In this document: positions 29,358 to 38,249 of the stretch, in pieces
Layout of the letters: every line of letters starts with the position of its first letter
Position numbering within the stretch: the first letter of the stretch is position 1
Source of the DNA: Streptomyces nodosus
Lineage (GTDB): Bacteria; Actinomycetota; Actinomycetes; Streptomycetales; Streptomycetaceae
Length of the DNA stretch: 64,000 bases
Assembly (NCBI RefSeq): GCF_008704995.1
Contig: NZ_CP023747.1
Span: forward strand, 3,684,501-3,748,500
Direction: 5' to 3'
Notes under the pieces: model-generated
What the model saw: the letters and a program-made list of their open reading frames with translations, nothing else
Told to the model about the DNA's origin: nothing
Database searches by the model: none
Position numbers and translations under genes: made by a program

Positions 29358-30667
29358 GAGGAGGCGAAGATCGTCTTCTTCTGGCGCTCGATGGACGAGA
29401 GCAGCCCGTCGACGCCCTTGGGGTCGCGGACGAACGTCTGCAGCGCGGGCTGCATCACCGTGGAGGTGAAGTCGGGCCGGCTGTCACGGTCCATGAACTG
29501 GGTCAGATGCCGGGCGCCGGAGATCATGTCGTACGCCTTCTTCTGCAGCGCGCTGTAGGAGGAGGTGTCCGCCTTGCTGGAGACGGCGACCATGCTCGGG
29601 TCGGACTTCAGATAGATCTGCTCGGCCTCCGGGGTGCCCAGATACTTCAGGAGCCTGATCGCGGCGTCGTGGTTCTTGGGGGACTTGCTGACCATGAAGC
29701 CGTCGGTGGGCGCCTCGACGGTGTCCTGGCCGTGGGACGGGTCGATCTCGGGGAAGGCGAAGAAGTCGAGGTCGTCCAGGTCCGACTTGTCGGTGAACTG
29801 CTGGGCCACGAAGGAGCCGAACACATACATGCCGGCCTTCTTCGCCACCAGGGACTGCGCGGCGTCCTGCCAGGTGCGCCCGATGGCACCGTCCTGGTGG
29901 TAGGGGAGGATCTCGGCCCAGTGGTCGAAGGCCCTGCGCACCCTGGCGTCGGTCCAGGACGCCTTGCCCGCCATCAACTCGGCGTGGAAGTCATAGCCGT
30001 TGGTACGGAAGTTGAGCTGGTCGAAGGTGCCGAGGGCAGGCCAGGCGTCCTTGTCGCCGAAGGCGATCGGGATCAGCCCGTCCTTCTTCATCCGCCCGCA
30101 CAGGGCGACGAACGCGTCCCAGGTGGTGGGGACTTCGTACCCGTGCTGCTGGAAGACGCTCTTCCGGTAGAAGACCGCCCAGGGGTAGGTGTACAGCGGC
30201 ATGAAGTAGTACCGGCCGTCCTCCCCCTTGCTCAACGCCTTCATGGCGTCGGGGAAGTTGCCGCCGACCGACTGCCATACGTCGTCTATGGGGGTGGCCA
30301 GCTTCTTCGCGGCGAAGAACTGCATGCGGTAGCCGGCGAACCAGGTGAACACATCGTCCGGCGTGCCCTGGAGATAGGAGTTGATCTGCTCCTGGAAGGT
30401 GTTGTGGTCCTTGGTGTTCACCCGGACCGTGATCCCGGACTGCTTCTTGAAGGCCGTGTAGATCTCGGCGAACGCGGCCTTCGGCACGGCGTCCGAGGCG
30501 TTGGAACCGAGGGTGAGGGTCTTGGGGTCCGACGATCCGCCGCTGCCCCCGCAGGCGCTCAACAGGGTGGTGCCCGCGCCCGCGAGGACGACGGCGCCAC
30601 CGGCTCCACGCAGCAGGGAGCGGCGGCTCGGGCCGGGAACGGAGGACGCGGGGGGAGTGCGCTGCAT
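29354..30667 (-). CDS. Sugar ABC transporter substrate-binding lipoprotein
   Basis: 437-residue family 1 extracellular solute-binding protein. The signal region has a twin-arginine motif SRRSLLRGAGG and a lipobox LLSAC (cleavage before Cys39), so it is probably a Tat-exported lipoprotein. The mature part begins with a glycine-rich linker and then AFAEIYTAFKKQSGITVRVN, DDVFTWFAGYRMQFFA, and YPWAVFYRKSVFQQHGYEVP, consistent with carbohydrate binding. VEAPTDGFMVSKSPKN contains a Pro-rich hinge segment common to the family. The sugar is not predictable. The upstream region carries repeated CTGAC-type palindromes. The operon has no regulator gene and no ATPase. Confidence 0.92.
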   Translation of the reverse strand: MQRTPPASSVPGPSRRSLLRGAGGAVVLAGAGTTLLSACGGSGGSSDPKTLTLGSNASDAVPKAAFAEIYTAFKKQSGITVRVNTKDHNTFQEQINSYLQGTPDDVFTWFAGYRMQFFAAKKLATPIDDVWQSVGGNFPDAMKALSKGEDGRYYFMPLYTYPWAVFYRKSVFQQHGYEVPTTWDAFVALCGRMKKDGLIPIAFGDKDAWPALGTFDQLNFRTNGYDFHAELMAGKASWTDARVRRAFDHWAEILPYHQDGAIGRTWQDAAQSLVAKKAGMYVFGSFVAQQFTDKSDLDDLDFFAFPEIDPSHGQDTVEAPTDGFMVSKSPKNHDAAIRLLKYLGTPEAEQIYLKSDPSMVAVSSKADTSSYSALQKKAYDMISGARHLTQFMDRDSRPDFTSTVMQPALQTFVRDPKGVDGLLSSIERQKKTIFASS

Positions 30668-31007
30668 GACGGCTCCTGGAGGGGCAGGGGTCGGTCACAG
30701 ATGGCCCTGCGAGAGAGCAGGCCAGAATCCACCAGAAACCAACTCGACCGAACATCGTGGGCGTCATAAGACTCGCATGTCAGGTCATACGTCAAGGGCG
30801 CCGTCGGCCGTTTTCGAAACGTGACCCGGAGCCCCTTGATCCACTTCACTGACAGCCCGTCAGCCGCCGAAATCGCCTTCCCCTGACGGACATCGCATCG
30901 ACGCAGGTCACCGGAGGGCGGCACCTGTCTGACGCATCGTCAGCTCAGCGCCGCCGCAGGCCGTCCCGTCCGGCGCCAGGGGGCGGTGATCCGCCGGTGG
31001 GCGCCCG
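30668..31007. promoter_or_regulatory. Upstream region of the sugar importer operon with palindromes
   Basis: No gene. It holds the importer promoter and several symmetric sites: ctgaca-gcc-cgtcag at 30849-30863, ctgacg-cat-cgtcag at 30929-30943 (perfect arms), a lone ctgacgg half near 30889, and a tttcgaaa core at 30812-30819. The two 15-bp sites share the same arm and spacer lengths and lie 80 bp apart, about eight helical turns. They may bind a LacI- or GntR-type repressor encoded elsewhere. Confidence 0.45.
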
Positions 31008-33050
31008 TCAGCCGATCCGCACGGTTTTCGACACGGTGGCCTGATCGATGTCGGAGGTGCGGACCGTCGCCCTGATCGTCCAGGTCCCCGGCAGCGGCAG
31101 GTTGAGCGCATCGGCGACCCAATAGCCGCCCCGGTCCTGGACCTTGGCGTCCAGGGGACCGATGTCCCGGTCGTCGAGCGAGAAGGTCAGGCGCAGTTCG
31201 GGGACGGTCACGATGCCGTCGTCGGGGCCGTAGACCACCGCCTGGACCTGGTTCTCGCCGACCCGGCTCGGCGTCAGCTCGATCTGCACCGTGCCGTGCC
31301 CTCCGGACGTGCCCACGTCGAAGGGGATCACCGTGGTGGAGCCGAGGGGCTGTTCGGCCGCGGTCCGCGCGGCCGCCTCCTCGGCCGTCGCACGGCCCGG
31401 CTGGGTGCCGGTCAGCAGCGTGGTGATCACCAGCACCACGATCCCGATGGTGATCTCCGCCTGCACCGAGCGGCGCAGGGCCCGCCGGTGCACGCCGGGG
31501 TCGTCGGAATCTTCCGCGCCGTCCGCGGCATCGCGGGCGTCGGGGTCGTCCACGGCATCGGGGGCGCCGGGGGCGTCCGTGGCAGGCCCGCTCGGTGCGG
31601 ATTCCGTGCGTCCGGTCTCCGGGGCGCGGTCCCCCGGCGCGGTGTCCGCCCCGGTCTCCCCGCCGATGTCCTCCGGGGCGCCGCCCCGCGGGGCGCCCCC
31701 CGTGCGTCCCGCCGCCGCGGCCACCGCTTCCCGCTCCGGCGCCCGCTCCGGCGCCACAAGCGCGGTGCCTTCCGCCTGCGGCGCCGCGAGCCGTGCCGTC
31801 CAGCGGCGGGAGAAGGCCGCCGCGACCAGCATCAGGACCACGGCGATCACCTTGACGGTCAGCAGCCTGCCGTAGGGCGTGGAGGTCAGCGAGTCGAGCG
31901 GGCCGAGGCCGCGCCAGGACTGGTAGACCCCGGTGACGACCAGGACGGCGACCGCGGCGAAGGCCAGCCGCGAGAAACGGGCGACCGCGGCGGCCGGAAG
32001 CTCCTCGGGCGCCCGGTACAGCGCGGTGAGCAGCGCCGTCAGTCCGCCCAGCCACACCGCCATGGCGAGCAGATGCAGCACCGCCGAGGTCATCGCCAGC
32101 GGGACCTGGATGCCCACGGACGCGTGTTCGGCCACCGCCCAGGTGAGGGCCAGGGCGAGGGTCCCCGCGCCCGCCGTGGCCCACCGCAGCGGGCCGCCCG
32201 CGCCCCGGTCGCCGTCCGTGCGTGCCCCGCCCCGCGCGGCCTCCTCGTCCCGCGCGGGCACCAGCCCCGCCCGCGCCGCGACCGGCGCCGCCACGATCAG
32301 CACCGCAAGCCGTGCCAGCAGCGCGAGCCCCGGGCGACTCGTCGCCGTCTCCCGCAGGACCGACAGGTCGAACACCGTCCCCAGGCCGCTGCCGCGCTCG
32401 TAGGGGCCCCGGAGCAGCAGTTGCGCGAGCGTGGCGGCGCCCAGCGTCCACCAGCCGCCCACGACCAGGCCGCGGGCCGCGGGGGTACCGGTCACCGCCG
32501 CGAACACCGCGGCCCCGAGCAGCAGGGCCAGGCCGCCGTAGGCGAGATAGCGGGTGAGGTCGTGGAGCAGCGTGGACGCGGTGTCCTGGACGGTGTCGGC
32601 GGGCAGCACCGCGGTCGTCGCGGAGGGCTTGCCGACGGAGAACGTGAGGGCGCCGGACGCCGGGTGGCTGTCCGCCGAGACCACACGCCACGCCACGATG
32701 TAGGTGCCCTGCTCGAGGTCGGGGAGCGTGATGTGCGCGGTGTTCGCCCGGCCGTCCGCGTGTTGCTGCCTGCCGGTGTGGACCCGGCGGTTGCCCGGGT
32801 CGAACACCCGGATGGAGTTCTCCAGCAGACCGACCGACTCGGAGAACGCGAGGGTGATCGCCTCCGGCGAGGTCTTGAGCACGGTGCCGTCCACCGGGTC
32901 GGAGCTCTTCAGCACGGCGTGCGCGGAGGCGGGACCGGCGCCCACGAGAAGCGCCGACAGCACGGCGAAGAGCACGAACACCAGCCGCAGCGGCCGCCCT
33001 TCGCGCCCGAACGCCCCCCGTCCGCTCCCGCCCCTGCGTCCTGCGCTCAC
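31008..33050 (-). CDS. CopC-CopD copper resistance fusion protein
   Basis: 680 residues. Signal peptide, then a CopC domain whose mature N-terminus begins AHAVLKSSDPVDGTVL, with the copper-binding His directly after the cleavage site. VSADSHPASGALTFSVG carries the second copper His. A CopD domain follows with about eight membrane helices (residues ~150-430; GVYQSWRGLGPLDSL, TPYGRLLTVKV). A charged, low-complexity Ala/Gly/Asp-rich insert (about 440-530) precedes a last membrane helix and a YtkA-like beta domain (WTIRATVRTSDIDQ). It probably imports or handles copper across the membrane. The GTG at 33050 has GGGAG 9 nt upstream. It is the only copper gene seen here. Confidence 0.88.
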   Translation of the reverse strand: MSAGRRGGSGRGAFGREGRPLRLVFVLFAVLSALLVGAGPASAHAVLKSSDPVDGTVLKTSPEAITLAFSESVGLLENSIRVFDPGNRRVHTGRQQHADGRANTAHITLPDLEQGTYIVAWRVVSADSHPASGALTFSVGKPSATTAVLPADTVQDTASTLLHDLTRYLAYGGLALLLGAAVFAAVTGTPAARGLVVGGWWTLGAATLAQLLLRGPYERGSGLGTVFDLSVLRETATSRPGLALLARLAVLIVAAPVAARAGLVPARDEEAARGGARTDGDRGAGGPLRWATAGAGTLALALTWAVAEHASVGIQVPLAMTSAVLHLLAMAVWLGGLTALLTALYRAPEELPAAAVARFSRLAFAAVAVLVVTGVYQSWRGLGPLDSLTSTPYGRLLTVKVIAVVLMLVAAAFSRRWTARLAAPQAEGTALVAPERAPEREAVAAAAGRTGGAPRGGAPEDIGGETGADTAPGDRAPETGRTESAPSGPATDAPGAPDAVDDPDARDAADGAEDSDDPGVHRRALRRSVQAEITIGIVVLVITTLLTGTQPGRATAEEAAARTAAEQPLGSTTVIPFDVGTSGGHGTVQIELTPSRVGENQVQAVVYGPDDGIVTVPELRLTFSLDDRDIGPLDAKVQDRGGYWVADALNLPLPGTWTIRATVRTSDIDQATVSKTVRIG

Positions 33051-33256
33051 GTCATGTCTCCCGTATCGGCGTGTTGTCCCCCGGGTCCCGGTTACGTACG
33101 GACCCGGCGTGCTCCGCGCTCAGCACGGGGGCGGCACGGGCCGTCCGTACACCCGTCCCGCCATGATGGCCGCGCCGCGCCCCGCCGGGGCGGCCGGGGA
33201 GCGCCGGTTGCCGAAAGCGGGCGTCGGGGCCGGGGAACACCGGGAGGACAGGGCTG

Positions 33257-35935
33257 TCAGGGGCTGTCGGCGGTCTCCTCCCGGGTGAGGAAGGCCAGCC
33301 GGGCGCGCTTCTCGGGCAGATACACGTCCGGCAGATCGACCTCGGGCAGCACGACGGCCGGACCGGGGGCGAAGCCCTGGCGCAGAAAGCGGGCGACGGC
33401 CTTCTCGTTGCGCTCGTCGGGGTCCACGACGATCCGCCGCCGGCCGAGGCCGCCCAGAAGGTAGGAGGTGAAGGCGGTCAGCAGGGCCGCCGTCCAGCCG
33501 GGGCGCGGGCCTCCCGGGCCGGCGGGTGCGAGCAGGAGGTGGAGGCCGATGTCCCCGGGCTCCACCGGGTAGCACTCGCCGACCCGGTCGGCCTCCGGCT
33601 CATAGGTCTGCAGCAGTGCGACCGGTGCGCCGTCCCTGACCGCGAGAAAGGCGTGATGGGTGTCGAGCGTGACCATATGGCCGTAGACCTCGGCCACCTG
33701 CTGCGCGGTCAGCCCGTTCATGCCCCAGAAGGAGGCGCGTTCCTCGCTCACCCAGGCATGCAGGACGTCCGCGTCCGTCTCCGGGTCCAGGGGAAGGACG
33801 CGGACCGTGCCGAAGCCGTCGATCAGCTGTTCGTGGACGGCCTCACGGGCGGCGTAGGGGTCGGGGGGCAAGGGTGTCTCCGCGGTCAGAAGGTTCCAGT
33901 CGGTGACCACCGGGACCAGTTCCCCCCTGGTCCACAGGGGGAGTTGGTCGCGGTGATGGGGCGAGCCCGGGACCCCGTCGGCGCCGAGGGGGACCACCCA
34001 GAGGCTGTCGTCGCGCCGGGCCAGGTCCCAGACGTAGCGGGCGGCCGGGCCACGCGCGCTCAGATCGGTCAGACCGGGAACGGCGGAGGTGCACAGCACG
34101 CAGTCATGGTCGCCGGACAGACCGGGCTCGTCACCGCGCGTGCCCGGGAGCGCCCTCCAGGGGGCCAGCCGGTGGGTGTCGCCCCAGGTGCCCCGCGGCG
34201 GGTTCGCGGCGACCTCCTCGACGGCCTCCCGCACGGTCGCGGCGCGATCGATGCCGTACAACTCCTCGGCGGCCAGCAGGTGTTCGAGCGCGAAGCCGAT
34301 CCGGGGGAGCAGCGCGAGCCAGGGCTGAAAGACCTCAGGGCACGCGGGCGGGACGGCCAGGGCGGCGAAGGCGGGGTGCTCCGCGAGCCGCCGGACGACC
34401 GCGCCGCGCACCGCCGCGTACGCGGCCGCCCGGGTGCTGTCGGCGTCCATGCGCCGGTCCCAGCCCAGCAGACGGTCGCGCAGGGCGCCGGCCCCCGGGG
34501 TGAGGCCGTCGAGGGCGGCGAGGCGGTCCAGCAGCGGGGCGGCGGAGGCGAGATGGGTGTCGCGGTGGACGGCCGGCATCTCCCGGGCGGACCACCGGGC
34601 CTTGCGCTCCAGCAGCTCACGGATGCGGGCGGCCCGGTGCTCGGGGGCGAACTCCACGCCGAGGGGGGTGGCCGGGCCGCGCTGGTTGGCCATCACCGCG
34701 ATGCCGTTGTCGATGTCTCCCCGGGGCATCTCGTGCCACCCCCGCCACTCGTGGCCGGGCTCCCAGGCGGGAACGAGCCGCGTCCGGCCGGCCTCACCGC
34801 GCACCGGCACCCGGCCCGCGACCCGGTGGAGCACCCCGCCGTGGACGTCCGCCGCCAGCACCACGTTGACGGGCTCGGCCCACCGGTCCAGCGCCCGGTC
34901 CACATCGGCGACGCTCCGGGCGCGCAGCAGCGGCAGCAGGGCGCCGAAGCCGAGGTCCCCGGTGACCCGGGGCGGCTGGCGGAGGGAGACGGGGCCGAAG
35001 CCACCCGGATCGTCCGGACCGCCGATGACGACCGGGCCCCTGGCCGTCTCGATCACCTCCACCTCGACCGGATCGGCCCCGGCGACCTCGACCGTCTCCA
35101 CCCGCCGGACGGCGGCACGCCACTCCCCGTCGGGATCCAGGGCCTCGACCCCGCCGTCCGCCGTGCGCCGCAGCCGCTCGCGGTAGAGGTCCTGGTAGTC
35201 GGCCATGGCGTTGGTGATCGCCCAGGCGACCGGTCCGGTGTGGCCGAAGTGGGCGATGCCCGGGACGCCCGGCACCGCGAGACCGATGACGTCGAACTCC
35301 GGGCAAGCGAGACGGATCTGCTGGTAGACGCCGGGTTCCTCGATGAAACGGTGGGGGTCGCCGGCGACGACGGCCTGCCCGGTGACCGTGCGCTCGCCGG
35401 TGAGGAGCCAGCCGTTGCTGCCCGAGGTGCCCGGCCCGTCGGTGGCGAAGAGGCCCACGGCGTCCTCACCCAGATGCCGTACGGCCTCCTCGCGCCAGAG
35501 CTTGGCCGGGAAGCCCGCGAACAGGATGTGGGTGGAGAGCCAGACGGCGAGCGGGTGCCAGGGCTCCCAGCGGCCGGGCACCAGACCGGTCTCGGCGAAC
35601 TCGGGGGCACGCCGGGCACCCTCCCCCAGCCCGTCCTCCACCCCGTCGGCGTAGGCGCGCAGCCAGTCGGCCGTCTCGGGGTCCCGTTCCTTAAGCGCGG
35701 CGAAACAGCGCCCGGCCGTGTCGGCGATCCCGGCCCGTCGGGCGAAGACGTCCCAGGCGGACGCGGACGCACCGAGGAAGGAGGCCGAGGTGCCCTGGGC
35801 ACGGTGCCGCTCGACCTCCAGCTGCCAGGCCCGGTCCAGGGCGGTGACCCGACCCTGGGCACGGGCGAGGGCGAGCGCGTCGGCCGCTCTCAGATGCGGG
35901 ATGCCCCAGGCGTCCCGGTAGATCTCGGCGGTCAT
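33257..35935 (-). CDS. Penicillin acylase fused to siderophore-type GNAT acyltransferase
   Basis: 892 residues, no signal peptide. Residues 1-~700 are a penicillin-amidase Ntn hydrolase: MTAEIYRDAWGIPHLRA, WLSTHILFAGFPAKLWREE, and the self-cleavage site GTSGSNGWLL with nucleophile Ser173; VAGDPHRFIEEPGVYQQIRL, GHTGPVAWAITNAMAD and IAVMANQRGPA are also family segments. Residues ~715-890 form a GNAT domain of the siderophore N-acyltransferase type (ERASFWGMNGLTAQQVAEVYG, DIGLHLLLAP, RIVVDPDERNEKAVARFLRQGF), like DesC/IucB acyltransferases. A 19-bp iron box overlaps the promoter region. A role in acylating or de-acylating a hydroxamate siderophore such as desferrioxamine is inferred. ATG 35935 has AAGGG 7 nt upstream. 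Confidence 0.88.
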   Translation of the reverse strand: MTAEIYRDAWGIPHLRAADALALARAQGRVTALDRAWQLEVERHRAQGTSASFLGASASAWDVFARRAGIADTAGRCFAALKERDPETADWLRAYADGVEDGLGEGARRAPEFAETGLVPGRWEPWHPLAVWLSTHILFAGFPAKLWREEAVRHLGEDAVGLFATDGPGTSGSNGWLLTGERTVTGQAVVAGDPHRFIEEPGVYQQIRLACPEFDVIGLAVPGVPGIAHFGHTGPVAWAITNAMADYQDLYRERLRRTADGGVEALDPDGEWRAAVRRVETVEVAGADPVEVEVIETARGPVVIGGPDDPGGFGPVSLRQPPRVTGDLGFGALLPLLRARSVADVDRALDRWAEPVNVVLAADVHGGVLHRVAGRVPVRGEAGRTRLVPAWEPGHEWRGWHEMPRGDIDNGIAVMANQRGPATPLGVEFAPEHRAARIRELLERKARWSAREMPAVHRDTHLASAAPLLDRLAALDGLTPGAGALRDRLLGWDRRMDADSTRAAAYAAVRGAVVRRLAEHPAFAALAVPPACPEVFQPWLALLPRIGFALEHLLAAEELYGIDRAATVREAVEEVAANPPRGTWGDTHRLAPWRALPGTRGDEPGLSGDHDCVLCTSAVPGLTDLSARGPAARYVWDLARRDDSLWVVPLGADGVPGSPHHRDQLPLWTRGELVPVVTDWNLLTAETPLPPDPYAAREAVHEQLIDGFGTVRVLPLDPETDADVLHAWVSEERASFWGMNGLTAQQVAEVYGHMVTLDTHHAFLAVRDGAPVALLQTYEPEADRVGECYPVEPGDIGLHLLLAPAGPGGPRPGWTAALLTAFTSYLLGGLGRRRIVVDPDERNEKAVARFLRQGFAPGPAVVLPEVDLPDVYLPEKRARLAFLTREETADSP

Positions 35936-35952
35936 CCCGGACCCTTTCGATT

Positions 35953-35971
35953 TTAGGTTAGCCTTGCCTAA
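35953..35971 (-). promoter_or_regulatory. Iron box (DmdR1/IdeR-type operator)
   Basis: TTAGGTTAGCCTTGCCTAA, a near-perfect match to the actinobacterial iron box with 7 of 9 arm pairs, 18 bp upstream of the acylase-GNAT start. In Streptomyces such boxes are bound by the iron-dependent repressor DmdR1. The divergent DUF308 gene begins 120 bp away and could also be affected. Confidence 0.88.
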
Positions 35972-36091
35972 CTTTCTCCGGAATCATAGGCGAAGCACAC
36001 AGATGGGGCGGGACCGCGGTGGGGTGCCGGGACGTCAGCCGGTCGGACGACCGAGGTGGCGGAAGCCCGGAAGGCGGTCCAAGCATGGAAC

Positions 36092-36772
36092 ATGACCGAC
36101 ATACCGGACCGTCCGCCCCATGGCTCCGCATACGACGACCGCCATGTCCACGCCACCCGCGACCCGCACGCGCCGGCCTCGTCGCCGTACGGGGTCGAAC
36201 CCCCCTTCGAGGGGGTGCTGCACGCGCTCTCCCGCACCGCCTGGCAGGTCGTCCTGCTCACCGGCCTCGCGTCCCTGGTCCTGGGGATCGTGCTCCTGGT
36301 GTGGCCGGGCCCGTCCCTGCTCGTCGCCGGGATCCTCTTCGGCCTCTATCTCATCGTCAGCGGCGTGCTCCAGCTGGCCGCCGCCTTCGGCACCCACAAG
36401 ACCACCGCGCTGCGCGTCCTGGCCTTCATCAGCGGCACCCTGTCGATCCTGCTGGGACTGTTCTGCTTCCGCGGCCCCCTGGAGTCGATCCTGCTGCTCG
36501 CACTGTGGATCGGCATCGGCTGGCTGATCCGCGGCGTCACCCAGGCCATGGCCGCCGCCCATGACCCGGGGATGCCCGCCCGCGCCTGGCAGATCTTCCT
36601 CGGCGTCGTCACCTTCGTCGCCGGCGTCGTGCTGATCGTCTCGCCGTTCACCTCGATCGCGCTCCTCACCTGGGTCGCCGGATGGTGGCTGCTGGTGGTC
36701 GGCGTCATCGAGATCATCACGGCGATCCGGCTGCACGGCCATGCCCAGCAGCAGATCCCGCGCACGGTGTGA
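36092..36772 (+). CDS. DUF308 (HdeD-like) membrane protein
   Basis: 226 residues. A 45-residue hydrophilic N-terminus with His/Asp-rich sequence is followed by six transmembrane helices in three pairs, for example LTGLASLVLGIVLLVWPGPS, SGTLSILLGLFCFRGPLESI and FLGVVTFVAGVVLIVSPFTSI. The repeated G-x-x-L-x-x-G-x-x-x-L-x-x-P-x-x-S pattern is the mark of HdeD/DUF308. HdeD is an acid-resistance membrane protein in E. coli; the role in Streptomyces is unknown. ATG 36092 is preferred to GTG 36056 because the protein then starts MTDIPDRPP, but neither has a good ribosome site. It is divergent from the iron-box gene. Confidence 0.82.
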   Translation: MTDIPDRPPHGSAYDDRHVHATRDPHAPASSPYGVEPPFEGVLHALSRTAWQVVLLTGLASLVLGIVLLVWPGPSLLVAGILFGLYLIVSGVLQLAAAFGTHKTTALRVLAFISGTLSILLGLFCFRGPLESILLLALWIGIGWLIRGVTQAMAAAHDPGMPARAWQIFLGVVTFVAGVVLIVSPFTSIALLTWVAGWWLLVVGVIEIITAIRLHGHAQQQIPRTV

Positions 36773-37025
36773 GCGACGCCGCAACCGCACCCGCCGGCCA
36801 CCCCGGGCGCACAGGGCCGCGACCGGCACGACGAACGGCGCATCGCCCGCAGGGAGATGACCTCCGGCGAGCCCCGGCGCACACCGGCGCCCGCTCGCTG
36901 CCGTCCTCCCTCCCCGCCCCCTCTCCCGTTTTGCCCCCGTTCACCGCCCCTTTTCCCCTCTCTCCCCCTGTCGTACTCCGGCGCCATGGCTGCGCCCCGA
37001 ACGTCTTGGCCGGTAGGCTTTCCGT

Positions 37026-37322
37026 GTGATCTTCAAGCGCATCGGAAACGGCCGGCCGTACCCCGACCACGGCCGGGAGAGCACCCGGCAGTGGGCGGAC
37101 GTCGCGCCGCGCCCGGTCCGCCTCGATCAGCTGGTGACGACCAAGCAGCAGCTCGACCTGGAGACCCTGCTCGCCGAGGACTCCACCTTCTACGGCGACC
37201 TCTTCGCGCATGTCGTGAAGTGGCGGGGCGATCTGTATCTGGAGGACGGCCTCCACCGCGCGGTGCGCGCGGCGCTCCAGCAGCGGCAGGTCCTGCACGC
37301 ACGCGTGCTCGAACTCGACTGA
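37026..37322 (+). CDS. Small ParB-like-fold protein
   Basis: 98 residues, conserved in Streptomyces as far as I recall; similar proteins are sometimes labelled VapB-family antitoxins, but no toxin gene is adjacent. The C-terminal part, with VRLDQLVTTKQQ, a central FYGDLFAHVVKWRGDLYLEDGLHR and AALQQRQVLHARVLELD, looks like the small ParB/sulfiredoxin-type domain, in which DGxHR follows a strand. The function is unknown. The GTG at 37026 has no ribosome site, but TAGGCT lies 6 nt upstream, so the transcript is probably leaderless. A weak hairpin follows at 37401-37418. Confidence 0.75.
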   Translation: MIFKRIGNGRPYPDHGRESTRQWADVAPRPVRLDQLVTTKQQLDLETLLAEDSTFYGDLFAHVVKWRGDLYLEDGLHRAVRAALQQRQVLHARVLELD

Positions 37323-37400
37323 CACCCGGGCGCCACCACCCCGTTCCGCCCGCCCCGGACACGGCTCACCCGGGCGGTCCCGTACTCCTCCCCCGGCAAC

Positions 37401-37418
37401 GGGCCCGCGCTCGGGCCC
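37401..37418 (+). terminator. Possible terminator after the ParB-like gene
   Basis: 7-bp stem gggcccg / cgggccc with a tetraloop cgct, followed by ccctttgaccctttc. Modest strength. Confidence 0.5.
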
Positions 37419-37502
37419 CCTTTGACCCTTTCGGGTTGGAGTGGGGGGCATCCAATGATCATCTAGTAGGCATTGCCGTCCCGGGCCACTACGCTGCGCC
37501 TC

Positions 37503-38156
37503 ATGAGCATGCTGACTCCCCCCGGCATGGGTGGCCAGTACCGGATCACGGGGGACAAGTACCCACGGATGCGCCGGCCCCCGCGCCGCGGCAGGCTGGT
37601 GTTCGCCGTCGCCGCCTCCGTGGCCGTCCTCGGACTGATCGGCTGGGGGGCGCTGCAGCTCATCGACGTCTTCACCGGCGGCAAGGGCGGGACGACGGCA
37701 TCCGCCAAGGCGAACTGCGCCAAGAGGGCGGGCGCCTCGCCCGCGCCGGTCGCCAAGTCCCTGCCCGCCCCCAGGCAGATCACCGTGAACGTCCTCAACG
37801 CCACGCCCCGCAGCGGCCTCGCCAAGGACACCGCGGACGAGCTGGAGAAGCGGGGCTTCCACATCGGTGATGTGGGCAACGCGACCGAGGAGTTCGACAA
37901 GAAGGTCAAGGGTGTCGCGCTCCTGCTCGGCCCCAAGGCCTCCGCCGACACCTCGCTGCCCGTCCTGGGCGCCCAGCTCACCGGAGCCCTCGAGAAGCGC
38001 GCCCAACCCGCCCGCACCGGCACCACCGTCGACCTGATCCTGGGCGACAAGTTCACCTCGCTGGCGAGCAAGCCGGACGCGGACAAGGCGCTGGCGGCGC
38101 TGACCCACCCGGCCCCCTCCGCGTCCACGGACAAGGCCGCCGGGAAGGGCTGCTGA
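37503..38156 (+). CDS. LytR C-terminal domain membrane-anchored protein
   Basis: 217 residues. A short basic cytoplasmic N-terminus is followed by one membrane helix (LVFAVAASVAVLGLIGWGAL, about residues 32-51) and an extracytoplasmic LytR_C domain (about 90-185) with ITVNVLNATPRSGLAKDTADELEKRGF in outline: the VNVLNAT segment, then GLA-x-x-x-A-x-x-L and GF. This domain occurs alone or behind LytR-CpsA-Psr wall-ligase domains; here the catalytic LCP domain is absent. It may bind wall polymers. ATG 37503 follows TACGCT by 7 nt without a ribosome site, a leaderless pattern. Convergent with upp across a strong terminator. Confidence 0.85.
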   Translation: MSMLTPPGMGGQYRITGDKYPRMRRPPRRGRLVFAVAASVAVLGLIGWGALQLIDVFTGGKGGTTASAKANCAKRAGASPAPVAKSLPAPRQITVNVLNATPRSGLAKDTADELEKRGFHIGDVGNATEEFDKKVKGVALLLGPKASADTSLPVLGAQLTGALEKRAQPARTGTTVDLILGDKFTSLASKPDADKALAALTHPAPSASTDKAAGKGC

Positions 38157-38188
38157 GGCCACCGGTCCCGCCCCGGAGCCGAGAACGA

Positions 38189-38228
38189 CGGCGGGGTGCG
38201 GTCCCCTTCCGGGAACCGCACCCCGCCG
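38189..38228. terminator. Bidirectional terminator, LytR_C gene / upp
   Basis: 14-bp stem cggcggggtgcggt (38189-38202) with 38215-38228, with further partial pairing inside. Lies between convergent genes. Confidence 0.88.
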
Positions 38229-38249
38229 CGTACATCTTCGCCCCGCGGA

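Noticed and set aside
37026..37322. Toxin-antitoxin pair (VapB label)
   Set aside because: No VapC-like or other toxin gene is adjacent, and the sequence fits a ParB-like domain as well.
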